Source: Pseudomonas sp. Irchel 3E20 (GTDB lineage Bacteria > Pseudomonadota > Gammaproteobacteria > Pseudomonadales > Pseudomonadaceae). Taken from it: 64,000 nucleotides of DNA. The notes beneath the pieces were generated by a model that did no database searches, was not told where the DNA came from, and was given only the letters and a program-made list of their open reading frames with translations. The stretch lies in contig NZ_FYEE01000002.1 of assembly GCF_900187645.1 (NCBI RefSeq), positions 380,639-444,638 on the forward strand. Direction: 5' to 3'. Of this stretch, positions 1-10,742 are shown in pieces (positions within the stretch are counted from its first letter, which is position 1; every line of letters begins with the position of its first letter). The position numbers were made by a program, and so were the translations under genes.

Positions 1-1130
1 CATCCACCAGGTCGCGCAAGGGGCGTACCAGAATGCGCGAGGTCAGCCAGCCCAGGGGCAAGCACAGGAGCAGGGTGGTCAGGGTGATGAGCGCGCCCTG
101 CCAGCGCAGGCGATAGGCATCGGCCAGCAACTCGTCTTCAGGCACCAGCAGCGCCAGTTGCAGGCCTTGGGGGCCGCCCTCGTGCATGCTGCTGCGGGCG
201 ACCACCCACTGGCGCCGGTCGAGGGTCAAGCGGTTGCCGCCGGGGTTGTCCATGAGCAGGGCTTTGAGTGCGGGATGCAGGTCCCGGGCTTTGATAAGGC
301 GCGCGGTCTGGCTCTCGATAATCAACTTGCTGCTGTCGGGGTAGGCCACCGCGTTGCCATCGGCATCGAACAGGGCGATTTGGGTGCTGGGGGTGACAAC
401 GTGCTTGGCCAGGGTCGCGGACAGTTGGTTCAGGGTCAGGTCCGCGCCCATCACCGCCTCGCTGCCGCTGCGTCGGGCCAGGGTGGTGCCGACATTGCGC
501 GTGGAGAAAAACAGGTAGGGTGCGGTGGTGATCTGGTCGTCATCGCTGCGGGCACTGATAAACCATTCGCGGGCCCGCGGGTCGTAGTTCTCCCGTGGGT
601 TGTCGCGTTGTTCCAGCAGGTTCAGCGAACGGTCGAAGAGCAGCGTCTGCGAGTGGGGGGTGCCAGTGTCGGGGCTGCGCTCGATGCTCCAGACCTGGTA
701 CGCGGCGTTGTCCGGTGCCTTGAAGCGCTCTTTCAACGCCTGGGTGGCCAGCGGCCGGACCATGAAAAAGTCGCCATCGGGATAGCCCACGTACAGCGAT
801 GCCAGGTTGGTGTTGTCGCGCAGGGCCTGGCTGAAGGGTTTGAGCAACGCCAGGCGCTGCGTCAGATCTGGTGCCTGGGCTTGGGGGTACTGGGCCAGCA
901 GGCTGAGCAGGTGGCGGATGGGCTCGTAGGTTGACTGCAAGTCCAGGCGCACGTCCTGTTCGATGCGATCGAACAGTTTCTGGCTGCTGGAAAGGATGAT
1001 CTGGGTGGTTTGTCGATAGTTGAAAATGCCCAGCACCGTGCCGGTCAGCAACAGCAGCAGGGTAAACATCACGCTGATGTGCACGTGCAGCGGGAACCGG
1101 CGTTTGTCCGGGCGCAGTGGGCTGGGCATC
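1..1130 (-). CDS. Membrane sensor protein with periplasmic Cache-like domain (partial, C-terminus outside window)
   Basis: The reading frame opens with ATG at 1130 and runs off the left edge without a stop, so only the first ~376 residues are visible. A transmembrane helix lies at about residues 17-37 and is followed by a long extracytoplasmic region of dCache/PAS-like character. A second hydrophobic helix appears close to the edge, leading into a short basic stretch (RILVRPLRDLVD) that looks like the start of a HAMP linker. This is the input half of a ligand-sensing signalling protein. The output domain (GGDEF, HD-GYP, cyclase or kinase) lies outside the window, so the function cannot be assigned. 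It is separated from the next gene by about 200 bp. Confidence 0.75.
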
Positions 1131-1309
1131 AAGTCTCTCCGAGTGGTCGTACACACTGCTTAGCGTTCAAGCATAGTTAAGGCCGGAGCAACCTGCCTTG
1201 GAGAGTTGGACCTGTGCCAGGGCACGCAGGCTGCTTGGGCAGTCTGTGTGTCACTGGGTGGGATGATGGCTTTTTGATTTGTTTTTGTCGAGGCAAGACT
1301 GGCCAAGTG

Positions 1310-1331
1310 CCCGGGGCGCGATGGCCCCGGG
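1310..1331. terminator. GC-rich hairpin downstream of the hybrid kinase gene
   Basis: Seven-base arms CCCGGGG and CCCCGGG flank an 8-base loop a few bases past the kinase stop codon. No clear T-run follows on the minus strand, so it may only protect the 3' end of the transcript. Confidence 0.35.
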
Positions 1332-1338
1332 TTAAGTG

Positions 1339-4976
<3,638 letters not shown>

Positions 4977-4980
<4 letters not shown>

Positions 4981-5603
4981 ACTAATGCGTTGCGTTTTGC
5001 CATCTCGATAAGTTCTACCAAGGACTTGGCCTTAAGTTTTTGCATAAGTCTTTTCTTATAGGTGCTGACGGTTTTGTTGCTTAAAAACATGCCCTTGGCG
5101 ATTTCCTTGTTAGTGCGGCCTTGGGCAAAGAGTTGGAGCACCATCAATTCCCGGTCATTCACCGATTTGAATAAATCCAGCTCCAGGCTTACTTCTTCAT
5201 CCCGGCGCGCCGGGTTCAATGCCTGGCTGGGGAAGTAGTTGTAGCCTGAAAGTACGGCCTTGATGGCGCTGAGCAGCTCACTGAGGTCCTCCTGCTTACA
5301 GACATAGCCGGAAGCACCGGACTGCATGCACCGTATGGCGAAGAGAGTCGGCGATTGCGCAGTCAGTACGAGTGTGCGCAGGGGCGTGCTCATGGCGTTG
5401 AAACGCGATAGGACTTCCAGGCCGTCGAGTTTGGGAATGCTGATGTCGAGAATGATGAGGTCTGGCATACATTCGCGGACCATTTGCATGGCGTCGACAC
5501 CATTATCGGTTTCGCCGACCACTTTATAACCTTCGTGTTCTAACAACATGCGAACTGCAAGTCTGATAACGGGGTGATCGTCGACAATAAAAACGGAGTT
5601 CAT
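4977..5603 (-). CDS. LuxR/FixJ-type response regulator (BvgA/EvgA-like)
   Basis: A 208-residue protein with an N-terminal receiver (VDDHP, phospho-acceptor D53 in LDISIP) and a C-terminal LuxR-type helix-turn-helix containing NKEIAKGMFLSNKTVSTYK. The ATG at 5603 is preferred because the receiver fold begins directly there (MNSVFIVDDHP); a start 12 codons further upstream adds non-conserved residues. Its stop overlaps the kinase start, and it is the obvious partner of that kinase. Two copies of a TTATTCCTAC motif lie 96 and 222 bp upstream, suggesting autoregulation. The regulon cannot be deduced from sequence alone. Confidence 0.92.
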
Positions 5604-5693
5604 AATCAAATCCCATACGAGCGCAAATAAAGCGCGCACCTTAGCTCAGAAGGGGGCAGGCACGCATGAACCGACGGGCCTGTTGATGCAATA

Positions 5694-5709
5694 TAAGATT
5701 ATTCCTACA
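5694..5709. promoter_or_regulatory. Putative response-regulator box 1
   Basis: TAAGATTATTCCTACA contains the shared 10-mer TTATTCCTAC. Its first 14 bases closely resemble the enterobacterial RcsB box (TAAGAAT...ATTCCTA), and TTCCTACA resembles the EvgA half-site. It is the copy closest to the BvgA-like regulator start. Binding is inferred. Confidence 0.45.
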
Positions 5710-5820
5710 CAAAAAAAGGCATTGGATTACGAATGTGTAAGGAGGGGGAGAGGCACGTTAGTTTAATGCATTAATCTTGGCGAGATTATTTCGGTGGCAT
5801 TCTTTTTCGCTGCGTAAGTC

Positions 5821-5834
5821 AGAATTATTCCTAC
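5821..5834. promoter_or_regulatory. Putative response-regulator box 2
   Basis: AGAATTATTCCTAC is the second copy of the 10-mer TTATTCCTAC, in the same orientation and 126 bp from the first, in the same non-coding region. Confidence 0.4.
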
Positions 5835-6028
5835 TTGTCTGGCGGTTTATTCTTGTTCGCTGAAATAATGTTTTTATTGGGTATTAATGAAAAATCCACT
5901 TGCCTATAAGAGCGAGGCGCAATGGGTACGCTGGGCACTATTGGGTAGGGAGTAAATTTGCCCAGTTGACCCCGTGTCAACGCCTGATTTCTCCCGGAGT
6001 GCATAGGGTTTAAAGAGGGCGTCGGGGG

Positions 6029-6418
6029 TCAGGGCTTGCGCTGCAACAGCGTGCTGAACTCCCGGCGGTTAAGTGGTTTGCTCAGATAGCCCAGCAGCGG
6101 GAGCCGGCGTAGGTTGGCCTGACGCTCAAGGGCCTCGAGTTCGCCCAGGCTCAGGCTACTGAGGATGATCGCGGACTGAATCAGGCGTTGGCTGCTGGCC
6201 AGGCCGATCAGTTCCAGGCCGCCCAGGTCCGGTAGGCATTGGTCGCATAGCAGTAGATCAAAGGGTTGCGGTGCCTGGCGCATCAGCAATAGCGCGGTTT
6301 CGGCGTCATGGGTGGCGGTGAGGTGGTGAAAGCCGTAGCTGTTAAGCAGGCACTGGGTGGCAGCCAATTGAAAAGGATGATCTTCCACCACCAGGATGCG
6401 CAGGTCATGTTTGAGCAT
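6029..6418 (-). CDS. Stand-alone receiver-domain protein
   Basis: A 129-residue protein made of one CheY-like receiver: acidic pair in VVEDHP, phospho-acceptor D59 (LLCDQCLPD) and a lysine in LGYLSKP. There is no output domain. The start is placed at ATG 6418, which has GGAA six bases upstream; an in-frame ATG four codons earlier is possible. It lies upstream of the BvgS/BvgA-like pair on the same strand but 425 bp away, so it probably has its own promoter. It could be a phosphate sink or alternative acceptor for the hybrid kinase, by analogy with other phosphorelays. That link is inference. Confidence 0.85.
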   Translation of the reverse strand: MLKHDLRILVVEDHPFQLAATQCLLNSYGFHHLTATHDAETALLLMRQAPQPFDLLLCDQCLPDLGGLELIGLASSQRLIQSAIILSSLSLGELEALERQANLRRLPLLGYLSKPLNRREFSTLLQRKP

Positions 6419-6620
6419 TGTGTGTTCCATGGCAAAGGCGCTCACCCGGGATGAGCCTGCAGGGCTCTTCGGTTGACGGCTCGTTCTGTTGAGCAAGATA
6501 GTCGGCGATTATTTCGCGAATACATTGATAGATTCGATCAGTTCGCTCTCTACAAGGCGTAGGGCGATTCTCTAGGCGCTGAAATGCGCGGAATATTTGA
6601 GTGTTTTCAATCGGACGTGG

Positions 6621-6635
6621 AGGCTTATTCCTACA
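6621..6635. promoter_or_regulatory. Putative response-regulator box 3
   Basis: AGGCTTATTCCTACA is the third copy of the 10-mer TTATTCCTAC, about 205 bp upstream of the receiver-only gene and just past the dGTPase stop. Orientation is the same as in boxes 1 and 2. Confidence 0.4.
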
Positions 6636-6654
6636 CGTCTTATTGGCTTCACCT

Positions 6655-7986
6655 CTATTGAGGGCTGGAGCGTCCGGTCATTTCCCGGGCCATTTCGGTG
6701 GCGTAGCTATCGGTCATCCCGGCAATGAAGTCGATCATGCGCAGGAACGAGCTGTGCAGGGGCTTGCTGGGGTCGGGTGCGTTGTTGCCGAGCAGGTCGA
6801 GGATGCGCCGGTTCTTGAACGAGGGCGTGCGCCCGCCATGCTGTTCCAGTGCCGCGCCGCAAAAGGCGTTGAGCAGGATTTCCAAGGTGGTGTAGGCGCC
6901 GATCTCGTGCAGGGTCTTGCGCTTGTCCTGGAAGATCTTCTTGCGCGCCATGTCCTTGGCATTCAATACGCAGCGCTTGGCAGGCCCGTGCATGTGTTCC
7001 ACCAGGTCGCCATGCAGGGTGCCCGCCAGCAGCGCGTCTTGCTGTTCGACGAAGGCTCGGGCGGCGGCGTTGGTCAGGTGTTCGATGGCCTTGCCACGCA
7101 GGATCGCCAGTTTGCGCCGGCGAGAGTCCGTCGGGCCGAGTTGGCGATAGGTTTGCGGCAGGTCATCGCCCACCAAGTCAAGTAGGAGAGATTCCACTTC
7201 GGCGTAGTTCAGCAGCTCCATCTCCACACCGTCCTCCAGGTCGATCAAGGCGTAGCAGATGTCATCGGCGGCTTCCATCAAGTAGACCAACGGGTGGCGG
7301 GCCCAGCGTTGGTCTTCGATCTGTGGCAGGCCGAGCTTATGGGCGATGGTTTCCAGCAACGGCAGTTCGCTCTGGTAGCAGCCGAATTTGTGTTTCTTGT
7401 AGCCCAGGGAGTCGGCGTGGCGTGCGGTCCAGGGGTATTTCAGGTAGGTCCCCAGGGTGGCGTAGGTCAGGCGCGTACCACCGTCGAATTGATGGTATTC
7501 AAGCTGGGTCAGCACCCGGAAACCCTGGGCGTTGCCCTCGAAGTTGAGGAAATCGCCTCGTTCGGCGTCAGTCATTGCGTCGAGCCAGCCGCGCCCCGCC
7601 GCTTGCTGGAACCAATGGCGAATGGCGTCCTCGCCTGAGTGGCCGAACGGCGGGTTACCGATGTCGTGGGCCAGGCACGCCGATTGTACGACCATGCCCA
7701 AGTCGCTCGGCTCGCACCAGTCGGGCAGGGCGCCGCGCAGGGTTTCGCCGACCCGCATGCCCAGAGAGCGGCCCACGCAACTGACTTCCAGGGAGTGGGT
7801 CAGGCGCGTGTGGATATGGTCGTTGCTGGACACCGGATGCACTTGGGTCTTGCGGCCGAGGCGGCGGAAGGCGCCGGAAAAGATGATGCGGTCGTGGTCT
7901 TTGTGGAAAGGGCTGCGGCCAAGTTCATGCGGGCTGTGCAGGGGTTTTCCGAGGCGTTCGCGGGTAAGCAGGGTGGGCCAATCCAA
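6655..7986 (-). CDS. dgt: Deoxyguanosinetriphosphate triphosphohydrolase-like protein (HD domain)
   Basis: A 443-residue HD-superfamily dNTP triphosphohydrolase, expected to cleave dGTP or other dNTPs to the nucleoside and triphosphate and so influence dNTP pools. The metal-binding HD signature is visible as H64 (RLTHSLEV) and H107-D108 ([15 protein letters not shown]). The [10 protein letters not shown] segment typical of the family lies just before it. The start codon is TTG, with GGAGAG upstream at suitable spacing and a family-like N-terminus ([10 protein letters not shown]). It appears monocistronic. The length suits the short Pseudomonas-type dGTPase-like group; nucleotide specificity cannot be told from sequence. 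Confidence 0.93.
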   Translation of the reverse strand: MDWPTLLTRERLGKPLHSPHELGRSPFHKDHDRIIFSGAFRRLGRKTQVHPVSSNDHIHTRLTHSLEVSCVGRSLGMRVGETLRGALPDWCEPSDLGMVVQSACLAHDIGNPPFGHSGEDAIRHWFQQAAGRGWLDAMTDAERGDFLNFEGNAQGFRVLTQLEYHQFDGGTRLTYATLGTYLKYPWTARHADSLGYKKHKFGCYQSELPLLETIAHKLGLPQIEDQRWARHPLVYLMEAADDICYALIDLEDGVEMELLNYAEVESLLLDLVGDDLPQTYRQLGPTDSRRRKLAILRGKAIEHLTNAAARAFVEQQDALLAGTLHGDLVEHMHGPAKRCVLNAKDMARKKIFQDKRKTLHEIGAYTTLEILLNAFCGAALEQHGGRTPSFKNRRILDLLGNNAPDPSKPLHSSFLRMIDFIAGMTDSYATEMAREMTGRSSPQ

Positions 7987-8073
7987 GGCTGGTTCTCTCC
8001 GTCAGGTGACTGATGGGCTAGCTTCCCGTTTCGCGCCCCTGGCCGCAAGGGGGACTACAGATGCGCGGGCGGG

Positions 8074-8109
8074 CAGGCACCGGCCTCTGGTGAAAGAGGC
8101 GGGTGCCTG
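8074..8109. terminator. Hairpin downstream of the YqjDEK-like operon
   Basis: CAGGCACC pairs with GGTGCCTG, with a nested CCTCT/AGAGG stem inside. It lies 23 bp past the last gene of the minus-strand operon and lacks a strong T-run. Confidence 0.4.
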
Positions 8110-8131
8110 GGCACAACGAAAGATTGCCGGC

Positions 8132-8470
8132 TCAGGGTTTGCGCGAGGTGCTTAGGGCCATCTTTATCAGTGGCAGTAGGCTGGTGCCGAGCCCGACGAG
8201 GCGGGTCAGGCGCCCGACGCCGCCACTCTTGGCGCCTTTACCGGTGAAAAAGCCCAGCAGCGTCACAGCGGCCACGCCCCACAGCGGCGCATGCTTGATG
8301 CCCAGGCCCTGTTGCCAGTTCTGGGTCATTCCGCGCATGCGCTGCAAGGGTTGCAGCAATTGCTGGGACTCATGGCGAATTTCTTGGCGATGCATCTCCA
8401 TGCGCAGGCGGATCAAGGCCTTGCGCATTTCGCGGCGAGAATGGCTTTGCGGGATGTCAGGCAGGTTCAT
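8132..8470 (-). CDS. Small hypothetical protein of the YqjDEK-like operon (YqjK position)
   Basis: A 112-residue protein. A charged, probably helical N-terminal half (about 1-50, rich in Arg, Glu and Gln) is followed by a hydrophobic stretch near 63-80 and a Gly-rich, Leu-rich tail. The ATG overlaps the stop of the preceding gene (ATGA, 8467-8470), so translation is coupled. By position it corresponds to yqjK in the enterobacterial yqjDEK arrangement, although sequence identity with YqjK is not evident to me. Probably a small inner-membrane or membrane-associated protein; function unknown. Confidence 0.7.
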   Translation of the reverse strand: MNLPDIPQSHSRREMRKALIRLRMEMHRQEIRHESQQLLQPLQRMRGMTQNWQQGLGIKHAPLWGVAAVTLLGFFTGKGAKSGGVGRLTRLVGLGTSLLPLIKMALSTSRKP

Positions 8471-8847
8471 GGCAGCAGGCGCTCCCGGTCGTTGGCCAGT
8501 TCTTCCAGGGTGGCGTTGAATGGCGAGGATTCGTCATAGATCGCCGCCCGCAGGCGCATGGCGCAGAACAATGCGGCCAGGGAATAGAAGACGCACAAGC
8601 CGATGATGCCCGCCAGGCGATAGCTGTCCCACAGCAGGATCAGCACCAGCGCCGAGAGCCCCACGAGCAACAGCAGGGCAAACACCAGGGCTAGCCCGGC
8701 GAACAACAGCAGGCTCACTGTGCGGGCTTTCTGCTCCTGCAATTCGATGCCGAACAACTCGACATGGCTGTGTAGCAAACCCAGGAAAGCGGCGCCTAGG
8801 CGCCGCGACGAGGTGCCGGGGGCGGAGTCGGAATCGCCGATAGCCAT
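8467..8847 (-). CDS. Phage-holin-superfamily inner membrane protein (YqjE-like)
   Basis: A 126-residue membrane protein with two long hydrophobic helices at about residues 45-70 and 75-100, preceded by an amphipathic segment (LLHSHVELFGIELQEQKAR) characteristic of the YqjE / Holin_3_6 family. Despite the family name these are chromosomal proteins with no link to phage lysis here. It starts one base after the DUF883 gene ends and overlaps the next gene. In enterobacteria the equivalent operon is induced in stationary phase; whether that holds here cannot be seen. Confidence 0.85.
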   Translation of the reverse strand: MAIGDSDSAPGTSSRRLGAAFLGLLHSHVELFGIELQEQKARTVSLLLFAGLALVFALLLLVGLSALVLILLWDSYRLAGIIGLCVFYSLAALFCAMRLRAAIYDESSPFNATLEELANDRERLLP

Positions 8848-8848
8848 A

Positions 8849-9163
8849 TCAGCGCCGAGTTGCCAGCAAGCCGATCAAGAAACCCACACCGGCCGCGATG
8901 CCCACCGATTGCCAAGGGTTGGCCTGCACATAGTCTTCAGTGGCGGTGACCGCCGCTTGGCCACGCTCGCGTAGCGAATCCTGGGACAGTTGCAGGGTTT
9001 CGCGGGCGCGCAGCAGGCTGTCGTGGATCTGCCCGCGCAACTCATCGGCTTGATCGCCGGCCAGGGTGGCGGTGTGTTCCAGCAAACGTTCGGTGTCGTT
9101 CACCAGGGTTTGAAAATCCGCCATCAGTATTTCTTGAGCAGTCTTTGCTGTTTTGCTGGCCAT
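8849..9163 (-). CDS. DUF883 (YqjD/ElaB family) membrane-anchored protein
   Basis: A 104-residue protein with an N-terminal coiled-coil-like helical region (about 10-80) and a C-terminal transmembrane anchor (VGIAAGVGFLIGLLATRR). It ends in Arg-Arg as is typical of YqjD/ElaB proteins, which in E. coli tether ribosomes to the inner membrane in stationary phase. The ATG at 9163 is chosen because GGAG lies upstream and the family fold starts there. It is the first gene of a compact three-gene operon. Confidence 0.88.
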   Translation of the reverse strand: MASKTAKTAQEILMADFQTLVNDTERLLEHTATLAGDQADELRGQIHDSLLRARETLQLSQDSLRERGQAAVTATEDYVQANPWQSVGIAAGVGFLIGLLATRR

Positions 9164-9489
9164 GGTGATCTCCGTAGGTGGCTTGTGTGTGATTCGAGTA
9201 TTGGGCGCGTGGGAAGGTTCAGTGCAATTGGCTGGTACAGCTTTTGCTTTGTGCTGGTGCATCGCCGCTTGGGTTTTGCGCTGAAAACGCGCGCCGAGTG
9301 ATGAAAACCTTAACCTAAATAACTGAAACCTGCGGAAATACCCTAGCGGCAATTTGCCCCATTGTTGATTCCTGCGCCAAAGCGGTTCACCGAAGAAGAA
9401 ACCGCGCCCCGCCCAGGTGCCAATTTGGTGCGTAAAAAGCGTTCGCGAGCTGCTTTGGTGCTTTTTCCTGCCTGTGGGGCTGCCCTCCA
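9164..9489. other. Divergent intergenic region upstream of the ammonium transporter
   Basis: About 326 bp separate the YqjD-like gene (minus strand) from the ammonium transporter (plus strand). No coding frame is credible here. A sigma-54-like element lies at 9233-9248. The rest shows no feature I can name. Confidence 0.5.
9233..9248 (+). promoter_or_regulatory. Candidate sigma-54 promoter for the ammonium transporter
   Basis: TGGTACAGCTTTTGCT has the essential GG and GC dinucleotides exactly ten bases apart and resembles TGGCAC-N5-TTGC. It points toward the amt gene, leaving a long (~230 nt) leader. Ammonium transporters are commonly under NtrC/sigma-54, but no convincing NtrC dyad was found upstream. 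Confidence 0.35.
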
Positions 9490-10698
9490 ATGGACCATTT
9501 GCAAAGCGCCGTGACCAGCCTGGTCCACGGCTCCAACACGTTGTTTATTCTCATGGGCGCAGTCATGGTACTGGCCATGCACGCCGGGTTCGCGTTCCTT
9601 GAAGTGGGCACGGTACGCCAGAAGAACCAGGTCAACGCCTTGTGCAAAATCCTCAGTGATTTTGCCGTCTCGACCCTGGCCTACTTCTTTATCGGTTATT
9701 GGATTTCCTACGGCGTCAGCTTCATGCAGCCGGCGGCGGCGCTCAGCACCGACCACGGGTATGGGCTGGTGAAGTTCTTTTTCCTGCTGACGTTTGCCGC
9801 GGCCATCCCGGCGATTATTTCCGGCGGCATCGCCGAACGGGCCCGGTTCGCCCCGCAGCTGTGCGCGACGGCGCTGATCGTGGCGTTCGTCTACCCGTTC
9901 TTCGAGGGCCTGGTGTGGAACGGCAATTTCGGCCTGCAAGCCTGGCTGCAAGGGCGGTTTGGCGCGCCGTTCCACGACTTTGCCGGCTCCGTGGTGGTGC
10001 ATGCCATGGGCGGTTGGCTGGCGCTGGCGGCGGTGTTGCTGCTGGGGCCGCGCCAGGGACGTTACCGCGATGGGCGCTTGGTGGCGTTCGCGCCGTCGAG
10101 TATTCCGTTTCTGGCCCTGGGGTCGTGGATTTTGATTGTCGGCTGGTTCGGCTTCAACGTGATGAGCGCCCAGACCCTGCAAGGGGTCAGTGGCCTGGTG
10201 GCGGTCAACTCGCTGATGGCCATGGTGGGAGGCACCGTGGCGGCGCTGGTAGTAGGGCGCAACGACCCGGGCTTTCTGCATAACGGCCCGCTGGCCGGGC
10301 TGGTGGCGGTTTGCGCCGGCTCCGACGTGATGCACCCCTTGGGGGCGCTGGTGACCGGTCTGATCGCCGGGGCGCTGTTCGTCTGGTGCTTCACCGCCGC
10401 CCAGGGCAAATGGCGGATCGACGACGTATTGGGGGTGTGGCCCTTGCATGGCGTATGCGGCGTCTGGGGCGGGATTGCCTGCGGGGTGTTCGGCCAGCAA
10501 ATGCTCGGTGGTATCGGCGGGGTCAGCCTGGCGAGCCAGTTGCTCGGCACCGCCCTGGGCGTGTTGGTGGCCCTGGCCGGCGGCTTTGCCGTGTACGGCG
10601 CGATCAAGTACGGCCATGGCCTGCGCCTGAGCCAGGAAGAGGAGTACTACGGCGCCGACCTGTCGATCCACAAGATTGGCGCCATCAGCCAGGATTGA
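9490..10698 (+). CDS. amt: Ammonium transporter (Amt/Mep/Rh family)
   Basis: A 402-residue polytopic membrane protein with about 11 predicted helices. The family signature DFAGSVVVH places the first pore histidine at H171, and WPLHGVCGVWGG places the second at H320. These form the twin-His site that conducts ammonium/ammonia. It imports ammonium across the inner membrane under nitrogen limitation. No glnK is adjacent, so this is a solitary Amt rather than the usual glnK-amtB pair. There is no cleavable signal peptide. A REP palindrome lies 13 bp past the stop and separates it from the convergent antiporter gene. Confidence 0.95.
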   Translation: MDHLQSAVTSLVHGSNTLFILMGAVMVLAMHAGFAFLEVGTVRQKNQVNALCKILSDFAVSTLAYFFIGYWISYGVSFMQPAAALSTDHGYGLVKFFFLLTFAAAIPAIISGGIAERARFAPQLCATALIVAFVYPFFEGLVWNGNFGLQAWLQGRFGAPFHDFAGSVVVHAMGGWLALAAVLLLGPRQGRYRDGRLVAFAPSSIPFLALGSWILIVGWFGFNVMSAQTLQGVSGLVAVNSLMAMVGGTVAALVVGRNDPGFLHNGPLAGLVAVCAGSDVMHPLGALVTGLIAGALFVWCFTAAQGKWRIDDVLGVWPLHGVCGVWGGIACGVFGQQMLGGIGGVSLASQLLGTALGVLVALAGGFAVYGAIKYGHGLRLSQEEEYYGADLSIHKIGAISQD

Positions 10699-10710
10699 GG
10701 CGCTGCTCTG

Positions 10711-10736
10711 TAGCAAGCGGGCGAGCCCGCTTGCTA
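10711..10736. repeat. REP palindrome (class A)
   Basis: A perfect 26-bp palindrome: arms TAGCAAGCGGGC and GCCCGCTTGCTA around a GA centre, between two convergent genes. The same arms recur at 49200-49225 with a TC centre, i.e. the same element inverted. It may also act as a bidirectional terminator. Confidence 0.85.
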
Positions 10737-10742
10737 AGGGGG

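Larger units (their letters stand above)
5604..6028. other. AT-rich regulatory region between two regulator genes
   Basis: This 425-bp stretch has no credible coding frame and is clearly richer in A+T than its surroundings. It holds two of three copies of the TTATTCCTAC motif. It should contain the promoter of the BvgA-like regulator and its downstream kinase. No RNA gene was recognised. Confidence 0.6.

Noticed and set aside
8467..8847. Phage holin, suggesting a prophage remnant
   Set aside because: The family name is historical. The gene sits in a chromosomal YqjDEK-like operon and no phage genes are near.
9410..9450. NtrC binding dyad near the amt start (GGTGCC...GGTGC)
   Set aside because: The halves are direct repeats rather than the inverted GCACC...GGTGC arrangement.
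9343..10716. 457-codon minus-strand frame opposite the ammonium transporter
   Set aside because: Antisense shadow of the Amt gene with biased, domain-free translation.
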